Assembly (NCBI GenBank): GCA_964425255.1
Contig: CAYRMV010000016.1
Span: 1 to 38,232, forward strand
Direction of reading: 5' to 3'
DNA: 38,232 nt
Source of the DNA: CAYRMV01 sp964425255
GTDB taxonomy: Bacteria; Bacteroidota; Bacteroidia; Flavobacteriales_D; Crocinitomicaceae
Below are positions 24,143 to 32,024 of the stretch, in pieces. The notes beneath the pieces were generated by a model that was given only the letters and a program-made list of their open reading frames with translations, was not told the DNA's origin and did not search any database. Position numbers and translations under genes: made by a program. Numbering within the stretch: the stretch's first letter is position 1; each line of letters opens with the position of its first letter.

Positions 24143-24234
24143 GGGCGTTCCCCTTCGGGTCGGGCTTTCCGTTGCAATCTTTTTTAGCTACCGCTCTAAA
24201 AAAGGATTTTCACTGCAATCCCTAACGCGGGGGT
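24143..24234. repeat. intergenic element with TTTTTTAG hairpin
   Basis: GGGCGTTCCCCTTCGGGTCGG is followed by GGCTTTCCGTTGCAATC, a perfect hairpin TTTTTTAG-(8 nt)-CTAAAAAA (24180-24203), then GGATTTTCACTGCAATCCC and TAACGCGGGGG. The two CxxTGCAATC half-sites around a central hairpin mirror the element at 7881-7947. It closely resembles intergenic elements I recall from Flavobacteriia (unverified). It occupies most of the 205-bp gap after mtnA. Confidence 0.6.
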
Positions 24235-24327
24235 AACAATTTTAGTTCAAATTATGAAGGTGAAAAGGATTGTTTGAATCGTTCCGTTGGTAAAAAAGCG
24301 TAAATTTAATTTCGAATTCATAAATCA

Positions 24328-24897
24328 ATGAGCATGAAATTAGATTACCTATTCAACTTGTTCCTTTGTCTGTTTATTCATTATCAGGCACATACTCAAA
24401 TAATTGATAAAGATAGTTCGGACGTTTCAAAATCCAACAAACGTTTTTACATGGATTTTAGCACTATTGGTGCTTGGAATGGAAAAATCAATGACATTCA
24501 AAGTGGGGTATTTGGAGTACAAATGAAATTTGGAAATGATTTTAAGTTAAGACCGATTCATGAAAACCTATATTTCAGGCTAAATTGGTTGCGTTTAGGA
24601 TTGATACTAGGAGATGGTTCAGGATTAATCTTAACTCCTTTGCACATCGGGTTGGGGTATCAACAAAAACTTTCCAAAAATCTAACACTAGAACCAAAAA
24701 TTTCGGGCGGGATGTATTTGGGGACAGATGATATTTTAGTACCCTCGTTTGAATTTGATTTTGGTGTTATACCTGCTTTATCAATCGTTACTAGAAATAA
24801 TTTCACTTTCGAAGTAGAGTATGTTCGGAGAAAGAATTTTTTGGGTTACACAGGTCAAATGAGTTATTTGAATCTTTCATTGGGTACGTTTTTTTGA
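24328..24897 (+). CDS. small secreted, probably outer-membrane barrel protein
   Basis: I do not recognise a named family. The 189-residue product has a signal peptide (to about AHTQ, residue 24). Alternating beta-strand segments rich in Gly and aromatic residues follow (LYFRLNWLRLGLILGDGSG, LTLEPKISGGMYLG, FTFEVEYVRRKN). It ends in Phe (LNLSLGTFF), as outer-membrane barrels do. The start may be 24328 (MSMKLDY) or 24334. The size suits an 8-stranded OmpA/OmpX-like barrel. Codon use is AT-rich like its right neighbour. Confidence 0.7.
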   Translation: MSMKLDYLFNLFLCLFIHYQAHTQIIDKDSSDVSKSNKRFYMDFSTIGAWNGKINDIQSGVFGVQMKFGNDFKLRPIHENLYFRLNWLRLGLILGDGSGLILTPLHIGLGYQQKLSKNLTLEPKISGGMYLGTDDILVPSFEFDFGVIPALSIVTRNNFTFEVEYVRRKNFLGYTGQMSYLNLSLGTFF

Positions 24898-24912
24898 TTT
24901 CATTTAGAAATG

Positions 24913-24947
24913 TTTGATATCAAGTCAATCAATGATTTCTACCTTTG
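24913..24947 (+). promoter_or_regulatory. promoter of choice-of-anchor L gene
   Basis: TTTG (24913-24916), a 23-nt spacer and TACCTTTG (24940-24947) fit the Bacteroidota consensus, 59 nt before the ATG at 25007. Confidence 0.6.
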
Positions 24948-25006
24948 ACATAATTTCTAATTCAATTCCGTTTTGATTATTTATATTCGTTGAAATTTCT
25001 TTCCAG

Positions 25007-26074
25007 ATGAAACTTTTGCTAATCTTTTTTGTACCACTTTTCAGTTTTTCTCAAGTGATAACCAGTCCAATCGATAACCTCGAACTTGAACTTCAAAACC
25101 ATTTCATGGGTGAAGGTGTATGGACAAATCAAATCCAATTTATTGGCCATCCAAAAGCAATAGCGCGTTTTGAAACAGGAAGTATCGGAAGCGTATTGCA
25201 AGAGCAAGGATTTGAAGAAGGGATTTTTCTTAGTACAGGGTTAGCGTATAATGATACAATTCCTTTTTTTGGCCCCAATACAACAAATTCGTACTCGAGT
25301 AATTTTTCTTTACCAGGTATTGCTGGTTTCAATAATTTTCCTTTGAACATTCCTGTCTTGACATTTGATGCAGCAATATTAAAATTTCAATTAACAACTT
25401 TAGGAGATTCATTGAGCATGGAATTTATTTTTGGCTCTGAAGAATATAATGAATATGTTGGGACTTCCTTTCAAGATTTCTTTTTTATCCTCATAAAGGA
25501 AATTAATGAAGTCAACTATACCAATATTGCTCAATTACCAAATGGTGATCTTATTACAGTTCAAAGTATTAATAACGGAGAATTGAATTCGGGGCCTTGT
25601 ATTAATTGTCAGTATTATAAAAATAATGCTTTCAATATTGCATTTCCGAATTTTAGTAATCCCTATTTTATTCAATTTGATGGATATACCAAAGCAATAA
25701 ACATTTCTAAACAAGTGGTTCCTGGAGCAATTTACGAAGTGCAAATTATGGTTATTGATGGGATAGATGGTTCATTTGATTCAGGTGTTTTTCTGAAAAA
25801 AGGTTCTATAAAGACAAATTCAGTAAATAAGAATTTAGCTCCTGGTACTTTTAAACTATTTCCTAACCCAACCAAGGGGCAGTTTTCCATTCAAAGTACT
25901 GTTTATGCCAAACAAATTCGTGTATTTTCAAACCAAGGTCAAGAATTATTTCACCAACTTGTAGATGATGAGTTGACCCATTTCATTGATTTATCTCACT
26001 TCTCCCCCGGAATTTACCTAATCGAATTTCAAACCGAAACGGGTATCACATTCGAACAAATTCGGATCGAATAG
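25007..26074 (+). CDS. choice-of-anchor L domain T9SS-secreted protein
   Basis: The 355-residue protein has a signal peptide (MKLLLIFFVPLFSFSQ). A choice-of-anchor L domain follows (about 30-270), recognisable by EGIFLSTGLAYN and the central FIFGSEEYNEYVGTSFQDFFFILI. A type A T9SS sorting domain ends it (about 283-355; LFPNPTKGQFSIQS to GIYLIEFQTE). It should be exported by the T9SS and anchored to surface lipopolysaccharide. The role of the anchor L domain is unknown; these domains occur with varied C-terminal sorting signals. Confidence 0.9.
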   Translation: MKLLLIFFVPLFSFSQVITSPIDNLELELQNHFMGEGVWTNQIQFIGHPKAIARFETGSIGSVLQEQGFEEGIFLSTGLAYNDTIPFFGPNTTNSYSSNFSLPGIAGFNNFPLNIPVLTFDAAILKFQLTTLGDSLSMEFIFGSEEYNEYVGTSFQDFFFILIKEINEVNYTNIAQLPNGDLITVQSINNGELNSGPCINCQYYKNNAFNIAFPNFSNPYFIQFDGYTKAINISKQVVPGAIYEVQIMVIDGIDGSFDSGVFLKKGSIKTNSVNKNLAPGTFKLFPNPTKGQFSIQSTVYAKQIRVFSNQGQELFHQLVDDELTHFIDLSHFSPGIYLIEFQTETGITFEQIRIE

Positions 26075-26079
26075 AAAAT

Positions 26080-26110
26080 CAATCACCCTGATCTTAAATC
26101 AAGGTGATTG
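26080..26110. terminator. bidirectional hairpin between convergent genes
   Basis: CAATCACC (26080-26087) pairs with GGTGATTG (26103-26110). After one mismatch the stem extends with TGAT/ATCA. It lies between the ends of the anchor L gene and the convergent lectin-domain gene. There is no long T tract on either side (a short ATTTTC on the minus strand), so termination strength is uncertain. Confidence 0.6.
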
Positions 26111-26126
26111 CTCTCATTGTTAAGTA

Positions 26127-29100
26127 TTAATCTTTCAAAATGGTGATAAATCCATTTTTTTCTAGCTCCATGTAATTCAACTTGTAGAAATACACGCCTG
26201 GACTCAGCTCGTTTCCATTGAGGTCTTCTCCTTTGAAAGGAGGCGAATTGAAATCTTGTTCGTAAACCAAATTCCCCCATCGGTTAAATAATTGGAAGGT
26301 ATAAGGCACACACGTGGTAAACATCGTATTCAAGTCCAAATAGTCATTTATGTTGTCTCCATTCGGTGTAATCACATTCGGGAATAATTCGGAAGGCAAT
26401 TCCATCCAGCCGGTGATGTCGAGTTGCGTAAAACTCGTTGCAGATGGACAACCATTGACAAATACAGTTACCGAGTATGTACCCGAATCACTAGCACTTG
26501 CTTGGAAATTCAAGATCGGATTCGAACTAGTAAATCCATTCGGTCCTGTCCAAACATACGTAGCTCCCGTGACAGGTGTTGTTGCAATTGTTACGTTGTC
26601 ACCCGGACAAGCAATCGGACTGTTAGAGTTAATGATTGGGGTACTTGGAATCGGATGTTGGATGATTGTTAACGTCACAATCGAATCGCAACCTGCGGCA
26701 TTTTGTAGTGTAACCGGATACGTTCCTGGAGTAGTATAGTTTGTGCCTTGGTAATTGACACTTTCACCCGTACAAATAGCATAACTCTGAGTTCCTGTCG
26801 GAGTTGGTGTCACAAGTAAGGTTTGTTCAACGGTGTCCTTGCACCCATTGTTTGAAGTGACAATCAACGAAATGTTATACGAACCGGACATGTTGTAGGT
26901 CGCTGAAGTTGAACTGCTTGTCTGAGTTGGACTTCCATTGTCAAGATTCCATTCATACCCCGTAATTGTAGACGGAGCAGCAATGGTCGAAGTACTTGTA
27001 AAGGTAATTGGATCACCAAAACATCCTTGGTCAATGTCCATCGAAGCTTGAGGAAGTGGTGCTACAGCAACCAAAACACTGTCTGAATTGGTACATCCAT
27101 AGCGATCTTCGGTTGTTACCGTAAAGAAGGTACTTGTTGTTGGCGAAACCGTTTCCGTTTGACCTGTAGTTCCTGTTTCCCAAGTGTAGGTGTACGGACT
27201 AGACCCCAAAATAGTTGTTGAAGCTGTGAGTGTTGCAGATTCATTGAGACAAATAAGTTGATTTGCTCCAGCATCAATGACAGGGCATAAATTGACTTCA
27301 ATCACAGATCGCGCGCTTCCAATTCCACATGGTAAATCATTCCAGAAACCGTCAGGATAAATTTGGGTACAATCTTCATTTCCTCCAGCATCATTTGGTT
27401 CTCCTGCTGCCCAATTTGTATAAACGACTGGAGCTTGATCGTACCAAACAAACGAACCTTCTGTTGCTTCGTCATTGAATCCGATCCAAATCACATCATT
27501 CACAGAGTTCAATCCTAAACTCACAAGTGAAGACACAATACAATCATTTTCCGCTTGAGATTCAATGGAAACCAAATTGGCTCCTAGGTTTTGTGCAAAT
27601 GCTTGAGCCTGACTTCCCGACATCGATTGTTCGTTCAAAAAGTACAAACTACAATCGCTGACACAGCTCACCATTTCCGTGCATCCCGCTTGCGTAAATG
27701 CAGCTCGAATGGAATCGATATCACAGGTATATGTATTCGGGAAATTGGCACATCCATCCAATTGTACAAATACAGATACTGTGTCGGTGTCTTGACATCC
27801 ATTGGCATCTGTTCCAGTTACAACATACGTTTCCGCACTCAAAAACGGTTCAAAAGGAGATCCGTTCGTGATGCCGTTGTTCCACGTATAACTGCTTGCA
27901 CCACTTCCGCTTAACGTTACCGTTTGTTCTGGACAAACAGTCTGATCCAATCCAGCTGAAACGATTGGTAAAGTATCTACATAAACAGTTACAGAATCCG
28001 AAGTAGTACATCCATAACGATCCACTGTCGTAATAAAATATTCCGTTGTGTCGGCAGGTGATACTGTTTGTGTCAATCCAGTTGGTCCATTGTCCCACGT
28101 ATATGTGTAAGGCGCTGAACCAAATAAGGTATTCGTTGCTTGTAAGTTGGTTGAGTTTCCTTCACAAATAGCAATGTTTGGACCCGCATCGATAACTGGA
28201 CAAAGATTGACTTCGATGATGGATTTAGAGTTCGAACTGGAGCAAGACAAATCGTTCCAAGTACCCGGACTGGCTCCTGTTGGATAAATTTGAACGCAAT
28301 CTTCGTTACCCGATTGATTCGGTTCTCCCGGTGCCCAGTTCGTGTAAACAATAGGTGACTGATCGTACCAAACAAAAGATCCTTCGGAGATTTCATCCGA
28401 GAAACCAATCCAGATCACACCCGTTTGATTCAAACTAGTCAACGAACTCAAAATACAAGCGTTTTCATCCGCTGATTGAATGGAAACCAAATTGGCCCCC
28501 AATCCTTGTGCAAAATTTTGGGCTTGCGAACCAGTCATTTGTTGTGGATTGATAAAGTAAATACTACAATCACTCGAACAACCGGGCATTTCAATACAGC
28601 CTGCTGTCGTAAATGCGGTGCGAATAGCATCGATATCACAGTTATACAAAGACGGATCAGTGCAACCGTATGGATTTGTTCCCGCTTCGCAAGGACACAT
28701 GTCATCCAAGTTGTTAAGTCCATCTCCATCGGTATCCAAACTGGATGTAGCTGTAGCGTTTGCCACTAAAAGTAAACCATACGGATTAACATCTCCCGGA
28801 TTGGAAGGGAAATTATGAACCAAAACATCTACATAATTTGTCCCAACAAGCCAAGGTCCTTGCAAATTGATATTTAGTTGTCCACCTGCTGCATAATTCC
28901 CACCACTAATTCCAGTTGGATTCCCGTTGATGTAAACATTGGTGATGGTATTGTCCGCATAACCAATTAAATCCAAGACATAATTTCCTGCTGTTGTAAC
29001 GCTAAATCCGTTGCAATCAGGTGGTAAATCGAGTGTCAAACGAAAATAACGATAACCAGAATTGGTGTTAGTTGCGCAATTGTCATCAGAACCTGTAATC

Positions 29101-29390
29101 CAATTTCCATTGTTAACTGGAGGAGGAAGCGTTGCTGGATTTACCCAAGAACCGGGTGCACAATTGTTGTTAATCAACGTGGAAATATAAGTCAATCCCA
29201 TTGGGTTCGGTGGGTTAGACGCATACCATGGAGAAGCTAACCACAGTGGATCAATCGTTCCTACAGCACCTTGACCGGTTGATAAACTTGCTGGATTGGG
29301 AAATGTTTGCGCCCGCAATAAAAACGAGAAGCAAACAGATAAAAATAAAAGAAGCGTTCGAAAAGAACGAAAATTAATAGTAGTGTACAT
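26127..29390 (-). CDS. T9SS type B protein with two C-type lectin domains
   Basis: The 1087-residue protein has a signal peptide (to about LLRAQ, residue 28). An N-terminal beta-sandwich region follows (about 40-215), then a short calcium-binding DTDGDGLNNLDDMCPC repeat (219-234). Two C-type lectin domains lie at about 276-397 and 579-702, each with an EPN calcium/sugar motif (356-358, 664-666) and WND (378-380, 683-685). Each is preceded by CDID(A/S)IR(T/A)AFT and followed by an Ig-like DAG module. A PKD-like domain (about 783-870), another Ig-like module and a gliding-motility-type C-terminal domain (about 1000-1087; FPNVITPNGDNINDY ... FNRWGNLVYE) complete it. EPN predicts mannose-type sugar binding. 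Surface display by the T9SS is expected. Confidence 0.9.
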   Translation of the reverse strand: MYTTINFRSFRTLLLFLSVCFSFLLRAQTFPNPASLSTGQGAVGTIDPLWLASPWYASNPPNPMGLTYISTLINNNCAPGSWVNPATLPPPVNNGNWITGSDDNCATNTNSGYRYFRLTLDLPPDCNGFSVTTAGNYVLDLIGYADNTITNVYINGNPTGISGGNYAAGGQLNINLQGPWLVGTNYVDVLVHNFPSNPGDVNPYGLLLVANATATSSLDTDGDGLNNLDDMCPCEAGTNPYGCTDPSLYNCDIDAIRTAFTTAGCIEMPGCSSDCSIYFINPQQMTGSQAQNFAQGLGANLVSIQSADENACILSSLTSLNQTGVIWIGFSDEISEGSFVWYDQSPIVYTNWAPGEPNQSGNEDCVQIYPTGASPGTWNDLSCSSSNSKSIIEVNLCPVIDAGPNIAICEGNSTNLQATNTLFGSAPYTYTWDNGPTGLTQTVSPADTTEYFITTVDRYGCTTSDSVTVYVDTLPIVSAGLDQTVCPEQTVTLSGSGASSYTWNNGITNGSPFEPFLSAETYVVTGTDANGCQDTDTVSVFVQLDGCANFPNTYTCDIDSIRAAFTQAGCTEMVSCVSDCSLYFLNEQSMSGSQAQAFAQNLGANLVSIESQAENDCIVSSLVSLGLNSVNDVIWIGFNDEATEGSFVWYDQAPVVYTNWAAGEPNDAGGNEDCTQIYPDGFWNDLPCGIGSARSVIEVNLCPVIDAGANQLICLNESATLTASTTILGSSPYTYTWETGTTGQTETVSPTTSTFFTVTTEDRYGCTNSDSVLVAVAPLPQASMDIDQGCFGDPITFTSTSTIAAPSTITGYEWNLDNGSPTQTSSSTSATYNMSGSYNISLIVTSNNGCKDTVEQTLLVTPTPTGTQSYAICTGESVNYQGTNYTTPGTYPVTLQNAAGCDSIVTLTIIQHPIPSTPIINSNSPIACPGDNVTIATTPVTGATYVWTGPNGFTSSNPILNFQASASDSGTYSVTVFVNGCPSATSFTQLDITGWMELPSELFPNVITPNGDNINDYLDLNTMFTTCVPYTFQLFNRWGNLVYEQDFNSPPFKGEDLNGNELSPGVYFYKLNYMELEKNGFITILKD

Positions 29391-29460
29391 AGTGACGAAT
29401 GTAGTATGTTTTCAACATCAGAGGTTTAAACCATGATGTTTTTATACTGACGAATATAGT
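29389..29460. promoter_or_regulatory. divergent regulatory region with nested palindrome and direct repeats
   Basis: AACATCA (29414-29420) and TGATGTT (29434-29440) enclose the 10-bp palindrome GGTTTAAACC (29423-29432). Outside lie two direct repeats with 15 of 17 bases identical: ATAGTGACGAATGTAGT (29389-29405) and ATACTGACGAATATAGT (29444-29460). On the minus strand each repeat contains TAYATTCG, one base from the TAnnTTTG -7 box, so they may be tandem promoters for the lectin gene. The palindrome could be an operator or an RNA hairpin. Confidence 0.5.
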
Positions 29461-29553
29461 GAATTTTTGGTTGCATTTAAAAAAAGATGTACAAATTACT
29501 TGTTCAACATGAATTTGTTTCTTAAATTCAAGTTAAAATTCAAAGACTTAGCC

Positions 29554-30825
29554 ATGAAAGAAGCCTATTTACATCAAGTTTGGAAATTAAAACGTTTCCC
29601 AACACATCAATTGAAATTAGTCGATGGACGATCAATAGAACTCCTCGATACAGGTTGGCATAACCAAGAAAGTGGACCCGATTTTTTCAACGGATCTTTT
29701 TTACTCGATGGAATTATTTGGCGTGGAAACATCGAATTGCATGTTCGATCTTCGGATTGGTATGCACACAATCACCAATCGGATCCAGCGTATGAAAATG
29801 TAATCTTACATGTTGTTTTTGAACATGACCGAGAGGTGTTTATTCACGATCAGTGCATCCCAACCTTGGAACTAAAACCACTTCTTCAAGGGAAACTATG
29901 GGAAAAGTTTGATTTGATGCAACAAAATAAATGGGTTATTCCTTGTGCCAATTTATTGAATGAAGTTCCCGATTTGATTCGTTGGAATGAAATAGAAAAT
30001 GCAAGTATTCGTCGTTTAGATCGAAAAGCCAATTGGCTCAATCAACGCTATATTCAATTGGGGCGAGATAAATGGCGTTTGCAACTGGAGATTTTGGCAG
30101 CTGCCTTTGGGAATAAAATCAACAGTATACCGTTTGTTGAACTCACACAAGCGATGCAGAAAAATGCTTTGTGGAACCAACGAATCGACTTACCAGAAAG
30201 TTTGACACTCGGCTTAGCGGGCTTTCTTTCTATTGAAAGTTCTGATCCGTTTGTGGTTCAACTTCAACGGGATTGGCGCTATTTTCAACGGAAAAATAGT
30301 TTAGGCGAAATGCCTTCGAGTTCGTGGAAGTTTTTTGGTCTTCGTCCTCCTGGATTCCCCCCTTTTCGTTTGATGCAATTTGGTCAAATTATCCGACAAC
30401 AAGATTTGTTTTTGTGGAAAGAAAGTTTGTTTTTTTCTCCCAAACAATTGGCGAAGAATTGGAACAAAACGTTTATAAATATCCACTCTTTTTGGGAAAC
30501 GCATTATCAATTGGGTAAAGAAACAAAAAAACACAGTGTGCATCTTTCATCTTCATTTCAAGAATTAATTTGGATTAACGCACTTTTACCCTATTTGTGG
30601 TGGGAAGCGGATCAAACAAAAGACCTTGAATTGAAACAACAAGTACTACTTTGGCTACAACAACTTCAACCTGAAAAAAATACCATAACACAAAAAATGC
30701 AAGCGCTTGGTTTTCCAGTCGATTCGGCTTTGGCGTCTCAGGGCGCCTTGGAATTATACAACGAATTTTGTCAGAAAAAATCCTGTCTCTCATGTAAAAT
30801 TGGTACTTTTATCCTTGGAAAATGA
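29554..30825 (+). CDS. DUF2851 family protein
   Basis: The 423-residue cytoplasmic protein is typical of DUF2851, widespread in Bacteroidota with unknown function. Diagnostic segments are the N-terminus MKEAYLHQVWKLKRF, DTGWHNQESGPDFFNGSF, WRGNIELHVRSSDWYAHNHQSDPAYENVILHVVFEHD, and the C-terminal cysteine cluster CQKKSCLSCKIG. The ATG at 29554 matches the usual family start; an in-frame start at 29467 would add an unmatched lysine-rich leader. The stop overlaps the next gene by ATGA. Confidence 0.92.
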   Translation: MKEAYLHQVWKLKRFPTHQLKLVDGRSIELLDTGWHNQESGPDFFNGSFLLDGIIWRGNIELHVRSSDWYAHNHQSDPAYENVILHVVFEHDREVFIHDQCIPTLELKPLLQGKLWEKFDLMQQNKWVIPCANLLNEVPDLIRWNEIENASIRRLDRKANWLNQRYIQLGRDKWRLQLEILAAAFGNKINSIPFVELTQAMQKNALWNQRIDLPESLTLGLAGFLSIESSDPFVVQLQRDWRYFQRKNSLGEMPSSSWKFFGLRPPGFPPFRLMQFGQIIRQQDLFLWKESLFFSPKQLAKNWNKTFINIHSFWETHYQLGKETKKHSVHLSSSFQELIWINALLPYLWWEADQTKDLELKQQVLLWLQQLQPEKNTITQKMQALGFPVDSALASQGALELYNEFCQKKSCLSCKIGTFILGK

Positions 30826-31058
30826 GAACAATACAAAAAATAGTTTTTTTCTTCGAAATGCGCTCGTATGGCGTTTGTTCTTGGTGGGCTCGAAAGTTAG
30901 GAATCAATTCGTCCAAAGTTCGACTTGGATTTATTTATGCTTCCTTTGTTACTCTGGGGTCTACGCTATTTCTCTACCTGATTATGGGATGGATTTTGGA
31001 ACACAAACATTTCTTCAAATTACAAAAAAAACGGCGTTCTTCGATTTGGGAACTATAA
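30822..31058 (+). CDS. PspC domain protein
   Basis: The 78-residue protein is a single PspC domain. A short N-terminal amphipathic part contains GVCSWWARKLGINSSKVRLGFIYA, and a membrane segment follows (VTLGSTLFLYLIMGWIL), ending in a basic tail. PspC proteins in proteobacteria take part in the phage-shock envelope stress response; a similar role here is inference. It overlaps the DUF2851 stop by 4 bp (ATGA), implying translational coupling. Confidence 0.88.
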   Translation: MRTIQKIVFFFEMRSYGVCSWWARKLGINSSKVRLGFIYASFVTLGSTLFLYLIMGWILEHKHFFKLQKKRRSSIWEL

Positions 31059-31067
31059 ACGAATACT

Positions 31068-31964
31068 ATGCGAATTCTAATCACAGGATCCAACGGTTTA
31101 CTTGGTCAAAAATTAGTCAAGCAATGTTTGAAAAAAAACATAGACTTTTTAGCAACTTCCAAAGGGTCTAATCGAAATCCTGCTTGTCCAGCAAACAACT
31201 ACATGTCTTTGGACATTACGAATAAACTAGAAATAAATCAAATTTTTGCGGGGTTTTATCCCACTCACGTCATTCATACAGCAGCGATTACCAATGTTGA
31301 TTATTGCGAATTGAATCCAAACGAATGCGAGCAAGTAAATGTGGAAGCTACTCACATGCTATTCGCAGCTAGTCAACAGTTTGAAGCTCATTTTCAATTG
31401 CTTTCAACGGATTTTGTTTTTGATGGTGAAAACGGACCTTACAAAGAGACGGATGAGGTAAATCCACTCAGTATTTACGCAAAATCAAAAGTAGATGCCG
31501 AACTGCTTTTAATAAATAGCAATTATTCCAATTGGTCGATTGCTCGAACCATTATTGTGTACGGAACAGGGTTCAATTTATCTCGTTCAAACATTGTTTT
31601 GTGGGCGTTGGATGCCCTGTCTAAGCAACAGCCGATGAATGTCATAAATGATCAGTTTCGCATGCCGACTTGGGCAGACGATTTAGCTTGGGGATGTTTG
31701 GCAATTTGTTTACAAAACAAAACAGGAGTTTTTCATTTGTGTGGTCCTGAATTACTCGGTATTGATCAAATCGTTCATCGTGTAGCTGCATTTTTAGCTG
31801 TTTCAACAGAACAGGTGAATATTATAGACTCGTCTACCTTAAATCAACCAGCAAAAAGACCACCCAAAACAGGTTTTGATTTGACAAAAGCAAGACAAGA
31901 AATCGGTTACAAACCCAAAAGTTTGGAAGAAACTTTGAAAATTCTATCGGAAGAAGGAAAATAG
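31068..31964 (+). CDS. RmlD-like NAD(P)-dependent sugar-nucleotide reductase
   Basis: The 298-residue Rossmann-fold SDR has nucleotide motif GSNGLLGQ (7-14), the STDFVFDG segment (113-120), and catalytic Tyr137/Lys141 (YAKSK). It resembles dTDP-4-dehydrorhamnose reductases (RmlD) and the related MAT2B-type proteins. No other rhamnose genes are nearby, so the substrate is open and no symbol is given. It follows pspC by 9 bp, in the same run of plus-strand genes. Confidence 0.87.
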   Translation: MRILITGSNGLLGQKLVKQCLKKNIDFLATSKGSNRNPACPANNYMSLDITNKLEINQIFAGFYPTHVIHTAAITNVDYCELNPNECEQVNVEATHMLFAASQQFEAHFQLLSTDFVFDGENGPYKETDEVNPLSIYAKSKVDAELLLINSNYSNWSIARTIIVYGTGFNLSRSNIVLWALDALSKQQPMNVINDQFRMPTWADDLAWGCLAICLQNKTGVFHLCGPELLGIDQIVHRVAAFLAVSTEQVNIIDSSTLNQPAKRPPKTGFDLTKARQEIGYKPKSLEETLKILSEEGK

Positions 31965-32024
31965 TGGGTTTCATGCGTTCTCCAAAAAAAATACTATCTT
32001 TCGAAACCAAAAAATGTTAAAACT

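Noticed and set aside
26350..28818. Several plus-strand open frames opposite the lectin-domain gene
   Set aside because: They are antisense shadows of a repetitive Thr/Ser-rich coding sequence, without starts, motifs or conservation signs.
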